From Kosakonia quasisacchari (GTDB lineage Bacteria; Pseudomonadota; Gammaproteobacteria; Enterobacterales; Enterobacteriaceae), in NCBI RefSeq assembly GCF_004331415.1, contig NZ_SJOP01000018.1:40222-104221 (forward strand): a DNA stretch of 64,000 nucleotides, in the 5' to 3' direction. The position numbers and the translations under genes are program-made. The notes beneath the pieces were generated by a model, which was not told the DNA's origin, searched no databases, and saw only the letters and a list, made by a program, of their open reading frames with translations. Below, piece after piece: positions 1 to 8,236 of the stretch. How positions within the stretch are numbered: the stretch's first letter is position 1; each line of letters opens with the position of its first letter.

Positions 1-249
1 AAATTTAAACTGCTGCACCAGCGGGCTAAGCGGTGGCGCGTAACGGCTGACGGCAATCAGCCGCTGCCAGGGCGGCGGTTTTTGCAGACAGCGCCCGCAG
101 AGCATGTCGTCGCGAGCGGCAGGTAAACCGCACAAAGGGCAAACTTTTTCGCGCACTTTCATGGCGCGCGTGCAGCTTGAACAGATTCCCCACTGGCTCA
201 GCATCAATGGCATTCCACATAGCCAGCATAAGCCCGGCACTGTTAGCAT
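1..249 (-). CDS. gntX: GntX/ComF-family protein, N-terminal part
   Basis: These are the first 83 codons of a protein that runs off the left edge. Reading begins at the ATG complementary to 247-249, behind a GGAGGTG ribosome site, and gives MLTVPGLCWLC. Four CxxC-type pairs (C8/C11, C23/C26, C37/C40, C51/C54) form the zinc-ribbon region typical of the start of GntX (YhgH). This is a ComF-like phosphoribosyltransferase-family protein first noted in gluconate growth and related to proteins needed for use of external DNA. The phosphoribosyltransferase part lies outside the window. It diverges from bioH, as in E. coli. The identification is by close resemblance to the remembered E. coli N terminus; the biochemical role of this family in enterics is not settled. 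Confidence 0.9.
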   Translation of the reverse strand, partial: MLTVPGLCWLCGMPLMLSQWGICSSCTRAMKVREKVCPLCGLPAARDDMLCGRCLQKPPPWQRLIAVSRYAPPLSPLVQQFKF

Positions 250-287
250 GTGCCACCTCCTTGTGTGAAAGAAGAGAACGATAGCTG

Positions 288-1061
288 ATGAAGAACATCT
301 GGTGGCAAACCAAAGGCGAGGGAAATTGTCATCTTGTGCTGCTGCACGGATGGGGGCTGAATGCTCAGGTCTGGGATTGCATTACGCCGGAACTGAGTTC
401 GCAATTTACGCTGCATTTAGTGGATTTGCCGGGCTATGGCAGAAGCGAAGGGTTTGGCGCACTGGCGCTGCCGCAGATGGCAGAAATTGTGTTATCTCAC
501 GCGCCCCAGCAGGCAATTTGGCTGGGCTGGAGCCTGGGCGGTTTGGTGGCGAGCCAGATTGCGTTGCAATCACCCGAACGCGTCAGCGCGCTGGTCACGG
601 TTGCCTCATCGCCCTGTTTTAGCGCGCAGGGGGATTGGGCAGGTATCAAGCCAGCGGTGCTGGCCGGTTTCCAGCAGCAATTGAGTGAGGATTTTCAGCG
701 TACCGTTGAGCGTTTCCTGGCATTGCAGACGCTCGGCACCGAAACCGCAAGGCAGGATGCTCGCCAGCTTAAAAACGCGGTGCTGTCGCTTCCGATGCCG
801 CTAACAGAAGTACTGAATGGCGGGCTGGAGATTTTAAAAACGGTGGATTTACGCGAAGCGCTTGGTGGACTGACGCTGCCATTTTTGCGTATGTATGGCC
901 GCCTTGACGGGTTGGTGCCACGTAAAATCGTCCCGTTATTGGATGATATGTGGCCGCAGAGCGAGTCGTTGATCTTCCCGAAAGCGGCACATGCGCCGTT
1001 TGTTTCACACCCTGATGAATTCTGCGATGCGTTGCTGGCGCTGAAAGCCAGGCTCGTTTAA
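288..1061 (+). CDS. bioH: Pimeloyl-[ACP] methyl ester carboxylesterase BioH
   Basis: This cytosolic alpha/beta hydrolase cleaves the methyl ester of pimeloyl-ACP and so ends the BioC/BioH route to the pimelate part of biotin. It has 257 residues, one more than E. coli BioH. The nucleophile elbow GWSLGG places Ser82, and Asp207 (RLDGLV) and His235 (AAHAPF) complete the triad, all at family positions. The oxyanion HGWG motif is at residues 20-23. An AAGAAGAGA stretch precedes the ATG. The gene diverges from gntX and converges on feoC, with a 4-nt overlap of the two stop regions. Identity is secure. Confidence 0.97.
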   Translation: MKNIWWQTKGEGNCHLVLLHGWGLNAQVWDCITPELSSQFTLHLVDLPGYGRSEGFGALALPQMAEIVLSHAPQQAIWLGWSLGGLVASQIALQSPERVSALVTVASSPCFSAQGDWAGIKPAVLAGFQQQLSEDFQRTVERFLALQTLGTETARQDARQLKNAVLSLPMPLTEVLNGGLEILKTVDLREALGGLTLPFLRMYGRLDGLVPRKIVPLLDDMWPQSESLIFPKAAHAPFVSHPDEFCDALLALKARLV

Positions 1062-1297
1062 CGCAGCGCCCACCATTCGCGGGAACAGGCGCTTTTCCCT
1101 TCCGGGCACTGTTTGCAGCTACCGGTTAAACAACCGGTAGCCTCTTCCTGAATACGCACCGCTTTGCCCATGGCTTCCATACGATCGAGCATGGCGTCGA
1201 TCATTGCACGCGGCGTGTGTAATGCGGCGCTCAGTTGCTGAGCCTCCATTCGGCCTTGCAACGCCAACAAGTCGCGCACTTCAATTAACGACGCCAT
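1058..1297 (-). CDS. feoC: Ferrous iron transport regulator FeoC
   Basis: FeoC is a small winged-helix protein that protects FeoB from FtsH proteolysis under low oxygen and may sense iron or oxygen through a bound Fe-S cluster. I start at the ATG complementary to 1295-1297 because an AAGGAGC ribosome site sits just upstream, overlapping the feoB stop, and because MASLIEVRDLL matches the family start. This gives 79 residues, against 78 in E. coli; an in-frame start seven codons earlier is less likely. The four cluster cysteines C56, C61, C64 and C71 are present, followed by the conserved REWWALR end. It is the last gene of feoABC. Confidence 0.93.
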   Translation of the reverse strand: MASLIEVRDLLALQGRMEAQQLSAALHTPRAMIDAMLDRMEAMGKAVRIQEEATGCLTGSCKQCPEGKSACSREWWALR

Positions 1298-1308
1298 TTT
1301 GTTGCTCC

Positions 1309-3627
1309 TTAGTGACAATCGCCCGCCGGGCTGTCGCAGCAGCTGGCGGCGGTTTTGCGCGTGGCCAGCAGATTGACATCCACCCGACTTCTGGCGCGGC
1401 GAAGCGCGCTAATCACCACCACGTTAAACAGAAGAACCGCCAGAATGCAGGTCAGACTATAGACCTGATGATCGCTGAAGGTCGCTGTTTGGTAAAAGAG
1501 CGTGGCGAGTGAGTAGGCGATATTCAGCCCCCACAGTACCGAGAAACCCATCCAGCCACGGCTGGATTCACGGGCGATAGCACCCATCGCGGTGATGCAC
1601 GGTACGTAAAGCAGTACAAAAATCAGGTAGCTGTACGCGGCTGCCGCGCTGCCAAATTTTTCGCTCATCACGCCCATGGTGCCGGTCGCCATTTCACCAT
1701 CGCCTTTGCTGGCTTCGATTGGGTTCGCCAGCACGCTCAGGCTGAACGTTTCTTTTACGCTTTTCGCCGTGTCTTCCAGGGCGGCAATCAGTTCATCCGT
1801 CAGGCTAAATTCTGCTGGGTTAAAGGCTTCATGCTCAATATTTTCCGCGGTGTAAAGCGAGTTCAGCGTACCGACGACCACCTCTTTCGCCATTGCGCCA
1901 GTGACAAGACCCACTGTGGCTTGCCAGTGATCGCCATGCACACCAATCGGCTCCAGCAGCGGAGTAAATACGCGACTGACAGAAGCCAGCGCGGATTCAT
2001 CAATTTTGTGTACGGTGCGGCCATCCAGCGAAAAACTGTTCATCGCACTGAGGAAAATGCTGACGATGATAATCACTTTACCCGCGCGGATGACAAAGCC
2101 TTTCAGGCGCTGCCAGGTTTGCAGCAACAGGCTTTTCAGATGCGGAACGTGGTACACCGGCAGTTCCATCACAAACGGCGATGCTTCACCGCGCAGCAGC
2201 GTATGTTTCAGTACCAGGCCGGTAAGGATCGCCATCACGATACCGATCACATACAGCGAGAAGACGGTGAGCGCTCCCTGCTGGCCGAAAAAGGCAGCAG
2301 CGAAAACAGCGAAAATGGCCAGACGCGCGCCGCAGGACATAAAGGGCGCCATCATAATGGTTATCAAACGTTCGCGCGGCGCGTCTAATGTACGCGCGCC
2401 CATCACTGACGGCACGTTGCAGCCGAAACCGACAATCAGCGGTACGAAAGATTTGCCCGGCAGCCCCAGCGATTGCATCAGACGATCCATTACAAACGCG
2501 GCGCGTGCCATGTAACCGGAATCTTCAAGGAAGGACATAAACAGGTACATCATGCCGAGCTGCGGCACCAGCGGCAGCACGGTGTTTACACCGCCGCCAA
2601 TGCCTTGTGCCAGGAATACGGTCAGCCATTCCGGGAAGTGCAGGGTATAACCCAGCCACTGAATACCATGAATAAATATGGCTACCGAGCCCGCATCGAA
2701 AATGGGCTGGAATGCGCCGCCGATGTTGATGGCAAACAGAAACATCAGGTACATGACGAACAAAAAGATCGGCAAACCCAAAAAGCGGTTAATGATGATG
2801 CGGTCAACTGCGGCGGTGAACTGGCTTGGCTCGGCAGTCAGCGTGTTGCTGACGGTATCGCAAATCGCCGCAATCGACTGGTAACGTGCATCTGCAATAT
2901 GCAGAGCGGGGTCGTCCATTTCCGTTCCCAGGCGCGCGAGTGAGGCATCCAGTTGCTGTTCGCTTACGCCAGAGTTGGCGCGGCTGTAGATATCGCCTTC
3001 CAGCATTTGCAGGCCCATCCAGCGACGCTGCTGCAACGGCACATCGTCGGTCATTTGCTGCGCCAGCGCGTCTGCTTCGCGGGAGAGGGGTTGGGCGTAA
3101 TGCACCAGCTCAACGTTGTCGTTGTGTTGATGACGGTCGACAGCCATTTTCAACGCTTCAATCCCGCGACCGCGAGTGGAAACCAGCGGGATCACCGGAC
3201 AACCCAGGCGCGCGGCAAGGCCATCGATATCAATGCGGACTTTCTGTTTTTCCGCAATATCCAGCATGTTGAGCGCAATAATGCACGGTACGCCAAGCTC
3301 CAGCAGTTGTAACGTCAGATAGAGGTTGCGCTCAAGATTCGATGCATCGACAACATTAATCACCAGATCGGCATCACCGCTTAAAATGTAGTGGCAGGCG
3401 ATCTGCTCATCCAGCGAGGTTTGCGCGGAAATGGTGGTGAGCGAATAGGTTCCAGGAAGATCGACCAGCGTAACGTGGTTGTCGGTGGTGTTGAATTGGC
3501 CCTCTTTGCGCTCAACGGTTACGCCGGACCAGTTTCCCACACGCTGACGCGCGCCGGTTAGCTGATTAAATAACGTTGTCTTGCCAGAATTAGGGTTACC
3601 AATTAAGCCAATGGTCAATTTTTTCAT
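1309..3627 (-). CDS. feoB: Fe(2+) transporter FeoB (GTPase-permease)
   Basis: FeoB is the inner-membrane ferrous iron transporter, with a cytosolic N-terminal G domain joined to a polytopic membrane domain. At 772 residues it is full length (E. coli 773). G1 is GNPNSGKT at 10-17, G3 DLPG at 56-59 and G4 NMLD at 120-123. The membrane half contains the two Gate-type repeats with conserved GCNVPS and PFMSCGAR segments. The C terminus is cysteine-rich (SCCDSPAGDC), as in enterics. It lies 32 nt after feoA and 11 nt before the feoC start, so the three genes probably form one transcript controlled from the feoA promoter. Confidence 0.97.
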   Translation of the reverse strand: MKKLTIGLIGNPNSGKTTLFNQLTGARQRVGNWSGVTVERKEGQFNTTDNHVTLVDLPGTYSLTTISAQTSLDEQIACHYILSGDADLVINVVDASNLERNLYLTLQLLELGVPCIIALNMLDIAEKQKVRIDIDGLAARLGCPVIPLVSTRGRGIEALKMAVDRHQHNDNVELVHYAQPLSREADALAQQMTDDVPLQQRRWMGLQMLEGDIYSRANSGVSEQQLDASLARLGTEMDDPALHIADARYQSIAAICDTVSNTLTAEPSQFTAAVDRIIINRFLGLPIFLFVMYLMFLFAINIGGAFQPIFDAGSVAIFIHGIQWLGYTLHFPEWLTVFLAQGIGGGVNTVLPLVPQLGMMYLFMSFLEDSGYMARAAFVMDRLMQSLGLPGKSFVPLIVGFGCNVPSVMGARTLDAPRERLITIMMAPFMSCGARLAIFAVFAAAFFGQQGALTVFSLYVIGIVMAILTGLVLKHTLLRGEASPFVMELPVYHVPHLKSLLLQTWQRLKGFVIRAGKVIIIVSIFLSAMNSFSLDGRTVHKIDESALASVSRVFTPLLEPIGVHGDHWQATVGLVTGAMAKEVVVGTLNSLYTAENIEHEAFNPAEFSLTDELIAALEDTAKSVKETFSLSVLANPIEASKGDGEMATGTMGVMSEKFGSAAAAYSYLIFVLLYVPCITAMGAIARESSRGWMGFSVLWGLNIAYSLATLFYQTATFSDHQVYSLTCILAVLLFNVVVISALRRARSRVDVNLLATRKTAASCCDSPAGDCH

Positions 3628-3659
3628 TTTTACTTACCGCTCTTATAACGACTGGCTGA

Positions 3660-3887
3660 TTAACGAGAAACCGCTTCCAGTTCGAGGAATGCGAGATCTT
3701 TCTTCCGTAACACTAAATTAACGCGGCGGGTTTCAATATGAATAGGATCGCCCAGCGGCGCGACGCGTACCACATTAAAAGAGGAGCCGGGCAACATCCC
3801 TAATGACAGGAGTTTCTGCCGCCAGGCCGGGCTTATTTCTTGAGAGAAACCGGTGATTTTCCACGCACTGTCTGGAGAGAATTGCAT
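3660..3887 (-). CDS. feoA: Ferrous iron transport protein A (SH3-like)
   Basis: FeoA is a 75-residue cytosolic SH3-fold protein thought to work with the FeoB G domain during Fe(II) uptake. The sequence MQFSPDSAWKITGF and the core GMLPGSSF and APLGDPI are nearly the same as in E. coli, as is the length. It is the first gene of feoABC. The 98 nt between its start and the Fur box upstream look like a leader of normal size. Confidence 0.96.
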   Translation of the reverse strand: MQFSPDSAWKITGFSQEISPAWRQKLLSLGMLPGSSFNVVRVAPLGDPIHIETRRVNLVLRKKDLAFLELEAVSR

Positions 3888-3985
3888 AGAGCCTACTTAT
3901 TTTCGCTGCGAGCCAAGAGTTATCACGCGCCGTCTGGCGCACTGTTCATCATCGAAGGAGTGGAGAAACAATCTACTGACCCAAT

Positions 3986-4004
3986 GATAATGAGAATAGT
4001 TTTT
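3986..4004 (-). promoter_or_regulatory. Fur box upstream of feoA
   Basis: On the plus strand GATAATGAGAATAGTTTTT matches 14 of 19 positions of the Fur consensus, and the following ATC extends the symmetry. It lies about 100 nt upstream of feoA. A plausible minus-strand -10 (TATGAT, complement of 4012-4017) would put the transcription start within or beside the box, so bound Fe-Fur would block initiation. Iron repression of feo by Fur is established in E. coli; the exact start used here is inferred. Confidence 0.75.
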
Positions 4005-4060
4005 ATCATCAATCATAAAAATGCGTTTGCCGGGGGCAGAATTGATAATTTGATTCTCTT

Positions 4061-4074
4061 TTGACGTAGCTCAA
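4061..4074 (-). promoter_or_regulatory. FNR-like site upstream of feoA
   Basis: TTGACGTAGCTCAA matches the FNR dyad TTGAT-N4-ATCAA at 8 of 10 half-site positions. Its centre (4067.5) is about 62 nt upstream of the start predicted from the TATGAT box at 4012-4017, the usual spacing for class I activation. Anaerobic activation of feo by FNR is known in E. coli. The site is weaker than the perfect FNR dyad at nirB. Confidence 0.5.
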
Positions 4075-4264
4075 AATTTTGTTGGGTTGTCTATTCTCTG
4101 CGTAAAACGAAAAAATATGACCGCCAGGTTAAAAAGATAATCTTTATTTTATAAAGTTAATGATTGTTGAATATTTGTAATATGCGTCGTGCAAAGAAAA
4201 TAATGCAAAGACCAAAAGTAAAAATAAAATTTAGGTATGATTGGTTAATAATTTTGAATATTAA

Positions 4265-4306
4265 ATGATAGGCGAAATAACGAGTTAATTGCATTTCGCT
4301 CATCAT
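4265..4306. repeat. Imperfect 14-bp inverted repeat in the feoA-yhgF gap
   Basis: Arms 4265-4278 and 4293-4306 pair at 12 of 14 positions (ATGAT and GCGAAAT blocks) around a 14-nt AT-rich loop. The roughly 490-nt gap 3888-4380 otherwise holds the feoA control region, AT-rich sequence and the yhgF terminator; I see no gene in it. The repeat could be a protein-binding dyad or an RNA hairpin, and nothing in the sequence decides between these. Confidence 0.4.
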
Positions 4307-4352
4307 TTGGCAGGATTAATTTGGACTTTTTCGAACGTAAATGAAGAAAATG

Positions 4353-4374
4353 CCCCTCCCGGTGAAGGGAGGGG
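4353..4374 (-). terminator. Rho-independent terminator of yhgF
   Basis: Eight-bp arms CCCCTCCC/GGGAGGGG enclose a 6-nt loop just downstream of the yhgF stop. On the minus strand the stem is followed by CATTTTCTTC, a moderately U-rich tail. Confidence 0.7.
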
Positions 4375-4380
4375 GAAAGA

Positions 4381-6720
4381 TTAACGTTTTTTACCCATTG
4401 CTGCGGCGAGTGCATCCATCATTGCACTGTTGCCGCTCGGCTGGCTGTCGCGGCCACGTGGCGCTTTTGCCGGGCGCGCCGCATTACGATTTCCGTTATC
4501 GCGGTTACTGCTGTTGCCGTTGCCACGACGGGTGTTGGTGTCGCCTGGCTGCTCGTCCAGACGCATGGTCAACGCGATTCGCTTGCGCGGTAAATCCACT
4601 TCCAGCACTTTGACCTTCACGATATCGCCCGCTTTCACCACGGTATGCGGATCTTCGACGAACTTATCCGCCAGCGATGAGATATGCACCAGACCATCCT
4701 GATGCACACCGATATCAACGAAAGCGCCAAAGTTAGTCACGTTGGTTACCGCGCCTTCGAGCACCATGCCCGGCAGCAGGTCATTCATCGTTTCCACGCC
4801 TTCGGCAAAGGTCGCTGTTTTAAACTCCGGACGCGGGTCGCGCCCCGGTTTTTCCAGCTCTTTGATGATGTCGGTAACCGTCGGTACACCGAACTGCGCA
4901 TCGGTAAAATCACTGGCTTTCAGTTTGCGCAGCTCCGTGCTGTTGCCCATCAAATCGCGCAATGACTGCTCGGTTGCCGCCAGAATACGTTCAACCACCG
5001 GGTAGGTTTCCGGGTGAACCGTAGAAGCGTCCAGCGGGTTGTCGCCATGGTTAATACGCAGGAAGCCCGCGCACTGCTCAAAGGCTTTTGGCCCCAGGCG
5101 GCTAACTTTCAGCAACTGCTGGCGGTTCAGGAACTGACCGTTTTCATCGCGCCAGGAGACAATATTCTGCGCCATCATGCGGGTTAAACCGGCAACACGC
5201 GTCAGCAGCGGCACAGAGGCGGTATTCAGATCAACGCCGACGGCGTTTACACAATCCTCGACGACGGCATCCAGTTTGCGCGCCAGTTGCGTCTGGCTGA
5301 CATCGTGCTGGTACTGGCCGACTCCGATAGATTTCGGATCGATTTTCACCAGCTCCGCCAGCGGATCCTGCAAACGACGGGCGATTGAGACCGCGCCGCG
5401 CAGTGAAACATCCAAATCCGGGAATTCGAGCGCCGCCAGTTCAGAGGCGGAATAAACCGATGCGCCCGCTTCGCTGACAATCACTTTCTGCGCGGTCACT
5501 TTCGGGAACTGTTTCTGCACATCGAGGTAGAAACGTTCTGTTTCGCGCGAGGCGGTGCCGTTACCAATCGCCACCAGCTCAACATTATGTTTTTCGCACA
5601 GTGCCGCAACGGCCACCGCTGCTTTTGCCGCTTGCCCGGTATGCGGATAGATGGTGTCGGTGGCGACCACTTTGCCGGTGGCGTCCACTACCGCGACTTT
5701 CACCCCGGTACGCAGACCCGGATCGAGACCCATCGTGGCGCGCAGCCCGGCAGGGGCGGCCATCAGCAGATCGTGCAGGTTGCGGGCGAAAACATTGATG
5801 GCTTCGTCTTCCGCGCGTTCGCGCACCGTGCTCATCAGCTCCGTTTCCAGATGCATCAACACTTTGATACGCCACGTCCAGCTCACCACGCCTTTACGCC
5901 AGCTGTCCGCCGGCGCGTTGTTCAGGCGCAAGCCGAGATGATCGATAATGATTTGCTCGCAGTGGCTCTCTTTTGGCGGCTCATCAAACTGCGGATCGGC
6001 GTTCAGCGCCAGTTGCAGCACGCCTTCGTTACGCCCGCGAAACATCGCCAGCGCGCGGTGTGAAGGGACCGTCGAAATCGGTTCGTGATGATCGAAATAG
6101 TCGCGGAATTTCGCACCTTCGTCCTCTTTCCCGCTGACGACTGTTGCGACCAGGTGCGCATTTTTCCACAAATAATCACGCACTTTCGCCAACAGCGCGG
6201 CATCTTCCGCAAAGCGTTCCATCAGGATGTAGCGCGCGCCATCCAGCGCCGCTTTGCTGTCGGCGACGCCTTTATCGGCATCGACAAATGTCGCAGCCAG
6301 TGTTTCAGGATCTTGCGACGGATCATTCCACAATGAATCTGCCAGTGCTTCCAGCCCGGCTTCGATGGCGATTTGCCCGCGCGTGCGGCGCTTAGGTTTA
6401 TACGGCAGGTAGAGGTCTTCAAGCTCGGTTTTGCTCAGCGTACCGTTAATGGCTTTTGCCAGCTCATCGCTGAGCTTGCCCTGTTCGCCAATCGATTTCA
6501 GAATCGCCTGGCGGCGTTCTTCCAGTTCGCGCAGATAACCAAGGCGGGTTTCGAGCTGACGCAATTGCGTGTCATCCAGACCGCCGGTGACCTCTTTACG
6601 ATAGCGCGCGATAAACGGCACTGTGTTCCCTTCATCAAGCAGGCGAACGGCGGATTCCACCTGTTCGGTTCGTGCCTGAAGTTCACCCGCAATAATGCGG
6701 CAGAGCGAATCATTCATCAT
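4381..6720 (-). CDS. yhgF: Tex-family RNA-binding protein YhgF
   Basis: A 779-residue Tex-family protein (E. coli YhgF about 773). Order of parts: N-terminal helical Tex region, a YqgF/RuvC-like RNase H fold around GLDPGLRTGVKVAVVD, two helix-hairpin-helix elements (VGVDLNTASVPLL and FLNRQQLLKVSRLGP), then a C-terminal S1 RNA-binding domain (LPGMVLEGAVTNVTNFGAFV) and a low-complexity Arg/Asn-rich tail. Tex proteins bind nucleic acids and are linked to transcription and toxin expression in other bacteria; a precise role in enterics is not established. I keep the MMNDS start, as in E. coli. The extra length is in the disordered tail. It has its own downstream terminator. Confidence 0.95.
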   Translation of the reverse strand: MMNDSLCRIIAGELQARTEQVESAVRLLDEGNTVPFIARYRKEVTGGLDDTQLRQLETRLGYLRELEERRQAILKSIGEQGKLSDELAKAINGTLSKTELEDLYLPYKPKRRTRGQIAIEAGLEALADSLWNDPSQDPETLAATFVDADKGVADSKAALDGARYILMERFAEDAALLAKVRDYLWKNAHLVATVVSGKEDEGAKFRDYFDHHEPISTVPSHRALAMFRGRNEGVLQLALNADPQFDEPPKESHCEQIIIDHLGLRLNNAPADSWRKGVVSWTWRIKVLMHLETELMSTVRERAEDEAINVFARNLHDLLMAAPAGLRATMGLDPGLRTGVKVAVVDATGKVVATDTIYPHTGQAAKAAVAVAALCEKHNVELVAIGNGTASRETERFYLDVQKQFPKVTAQKVIVSEAGASVYSASELAALEFPDLDVSLRGAVSIARRLQDPLAELVKIDPKSIGVGQYQHDVSQTQLARKLDAVVEDCVNAVGVDLNTASVPLLTRVAGLTRMMAQNIVSWRDENGQFLNRQQLLKVSRLGPKAFEQCAGFLRINHGDNPLDASTVHPETYPVVERILAATEQSLRDLMGNSTELRKLKASDFTDAQFGVPTVTDIIKELEKPGRDPRPEFKTATFAEGVETMNDLLPGMVLEGAVTNVTNFGAFVDIGVHQDGLVHISSLADKFVEDPHTVVKAGDIVKVKVLEVDLPRKRIALTMRLDEQPGDTNTRRGNGNSSNRDNGNRNAARPAKAPRGRDSQPSGNSAMMDALAAAMGKKR

Positions 6721-6815
6721 GTCATTTCATCTTCTGAACAAAAATCAGGGGATAGTTATACGGACTGACATCGCAAAATGCCAGCCGCGCAGGGCTTCTC
6801 AGACGGTTCTGGAGG

Positions 6816-7289
6816 TTATTTCACGTATTCAATTTGATTGATATACCAGGTTGCTTCACCGCCGGGCGTTTGCACTACCGCCACGTCGCCTTCCTCTTTC
6901 TTGAGCAGAGCGCGTGCCATGGGTGAGTCGATAGAGATGTAATCTTTGCGACCAAAAATTTCATCATAACCAACGATGCGAAAACGCAGTGTGTCGCCGT
7001 CGTCGTTTTCAATTTCCACCCATGCACCAAAAAAAACTTTGCCTTCCTGCTGAGGGGAGTAATCAACGATTTTAAGATTTTCCAGGCATTTGGTGAGATA
7101 GCGCACACGGCGGTCTATCTCGCGCAGACGCTTTTTGTTGTACTGGTAATCGGCGTTTTCGCTACGATCGCCGAGGCTGGCCGCCCAGGTGACTTTTTTG
7201 GTGACTTCCGGGCGCTCCTGACGCCAGAGAAAATCGAGTTCCTGCTTCAGTTTTTCATAACCTTCGCGGGTAATCAGGGGCGTTTTCAT
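6816..7289 (-). CDS. greB: Transcript cleavage factor GreB
   Basis: GreB rescues backtracked RNA polymerase by entering the secondary channel and stimulating cleavage of the RNA 3' end. The 157 residues form an N-terminal coiled coil whose tip carries the catalytic acidic pair Asp41 and Glu44 in LGDRSENADYQY, then an FKBP-like C-terminal domain that binds polymerase. It is divergent from ompR across 227 nt that contain both promoters. Start and length agree with E. coli GreB. Confidence 0.96.
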   Translation of the reverse strand: MKTPLITREGYEKLKQELDFLWRQERPEVTKKVTWAASLGDRSENADYQYNKKRLREIDRRVRYLTKCLENLKIVDYSPQQEGKVFFGAWVEIENDDGDTLRFRIVGYDEIFGRKDYISIDSPMARALLKKEEGDVAVVQTPGGEATWYINQIEYVK

Positions 7290-7516
7290 TCTTGGGCCTT
7301 ATTTCCGGGACATTCTTGCCTGCACACACTTTACAAATGGGATAGTGTAAGGTGCAGATTAATCATGCTTTCTGTGATGACATATGCATATAAGCTGCTG
7401 TTAAATATGCTTTGTAACAATTTCGACTAGAATGTATACCAGATTTCGCTGGTCGTGAACGCGCACTTTTCTAGAATACGGAAACATTATTGTCGGAACC
7501 TTTGGGAGTATAAACA

Positions 7517-8236
7517 ATGCAAGAGAATTATAAGATTCTGGTCGTGGATGACGACATGCGCCTGCGCGCATTGCTTGAGCGTTACCTTACCGAGCAGGGC
7601 TTCCAGGTTCGCAGCGTGGCTAACGCTGAGCAGATGGATCGTCTGTTAACCCGTGAATCTTTCCATCTGATGGTGCTGGATCTGATGCTGCCAGGCGAAG
7701 ATGGTCTCTCTATCTGCCGGCGTTTGCGCAGCCAGAGCAACCCGATGCCGATTATTATGGTGACGGCGAAAGGCGAAGAAGTGGACCGCATTGTGGGTCT
7801 GGAAATCGGTGCCGACGATTATATTCCAAAACCGTTTAACCCGCGTGAGCTGCTGGCGCGTATTCGCGCTGTGCTGCGCCGTCAGGCGAATGAACTGCCG
7901 GGTGCGCCGTCGCAGGAAGAAGCGGTCATTGCGTTTGGTAAGTTCAAGCTGAATCTCGGGACGCGCGAAATGTTCCGCGAAGACGAGCCGATGCCACTGA
8001 CCAGCGGTGAGTTCGCAGTGCTAAAAGCGCTGGTGAGCCACCCGCGTGAACCGCTGTCGCGCGATAAACTGATGAACCTGGCGCGCGGCCGTGAATACTC
8101 GGCGATGGAGCGTTCTATTGACGTGCAGATCTCACGCTTGCGCCGCATGGTGGAAGAAGATCCGGCGCACCCTCGTTATATTCAGACAGTTTGGGGTCTG
8201 GGCTACGTGTTTGTGCCGGACGGCTCTAAAGCATGA
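7517..8236 (+). CDS. ompR: Osmolarity response regulator OmpR
   Basis: OmpR is the DNA-binding response regulator that, once phosphorylated by EnvZ, controls porin genes (ompF/ompC), csgD and others. Its 239 residues appear essentially the same as E. coli OmpR: receiver domain with acidic Asp11/Asp12, phospho-acceptor Asp55 in VLDLMLPGEDG, Thr83 and Lys105; then a C-terminal winged helix (trans_reg_C) with the SIDVQISRLRR recognition helix. The envZ start overlaps its stop by 4 nt (ATGA), consistent with translational coupling. Confidence 0.98.
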   Translation: MQENYKILVVDDDMRLRALLERYLTEQGFQVRSVANAEQMDRLLTRESFHLMVLDLMLPGEDGLSICRRLRSQSNPMPIIMVTAKGEEVDRIVGLEIGADDYIPKPFNPRELLARIRAVLRRQANELPGAPSQEEAVIAFGKFKLNLGTREMFREDEPMPLTSGEFAVLKALVSHPREPLSRDKLMNLARGREYSAMERSIDVQISRLRRMVEEDPAHPRYIQTVWGLGYVFVPDGSKA

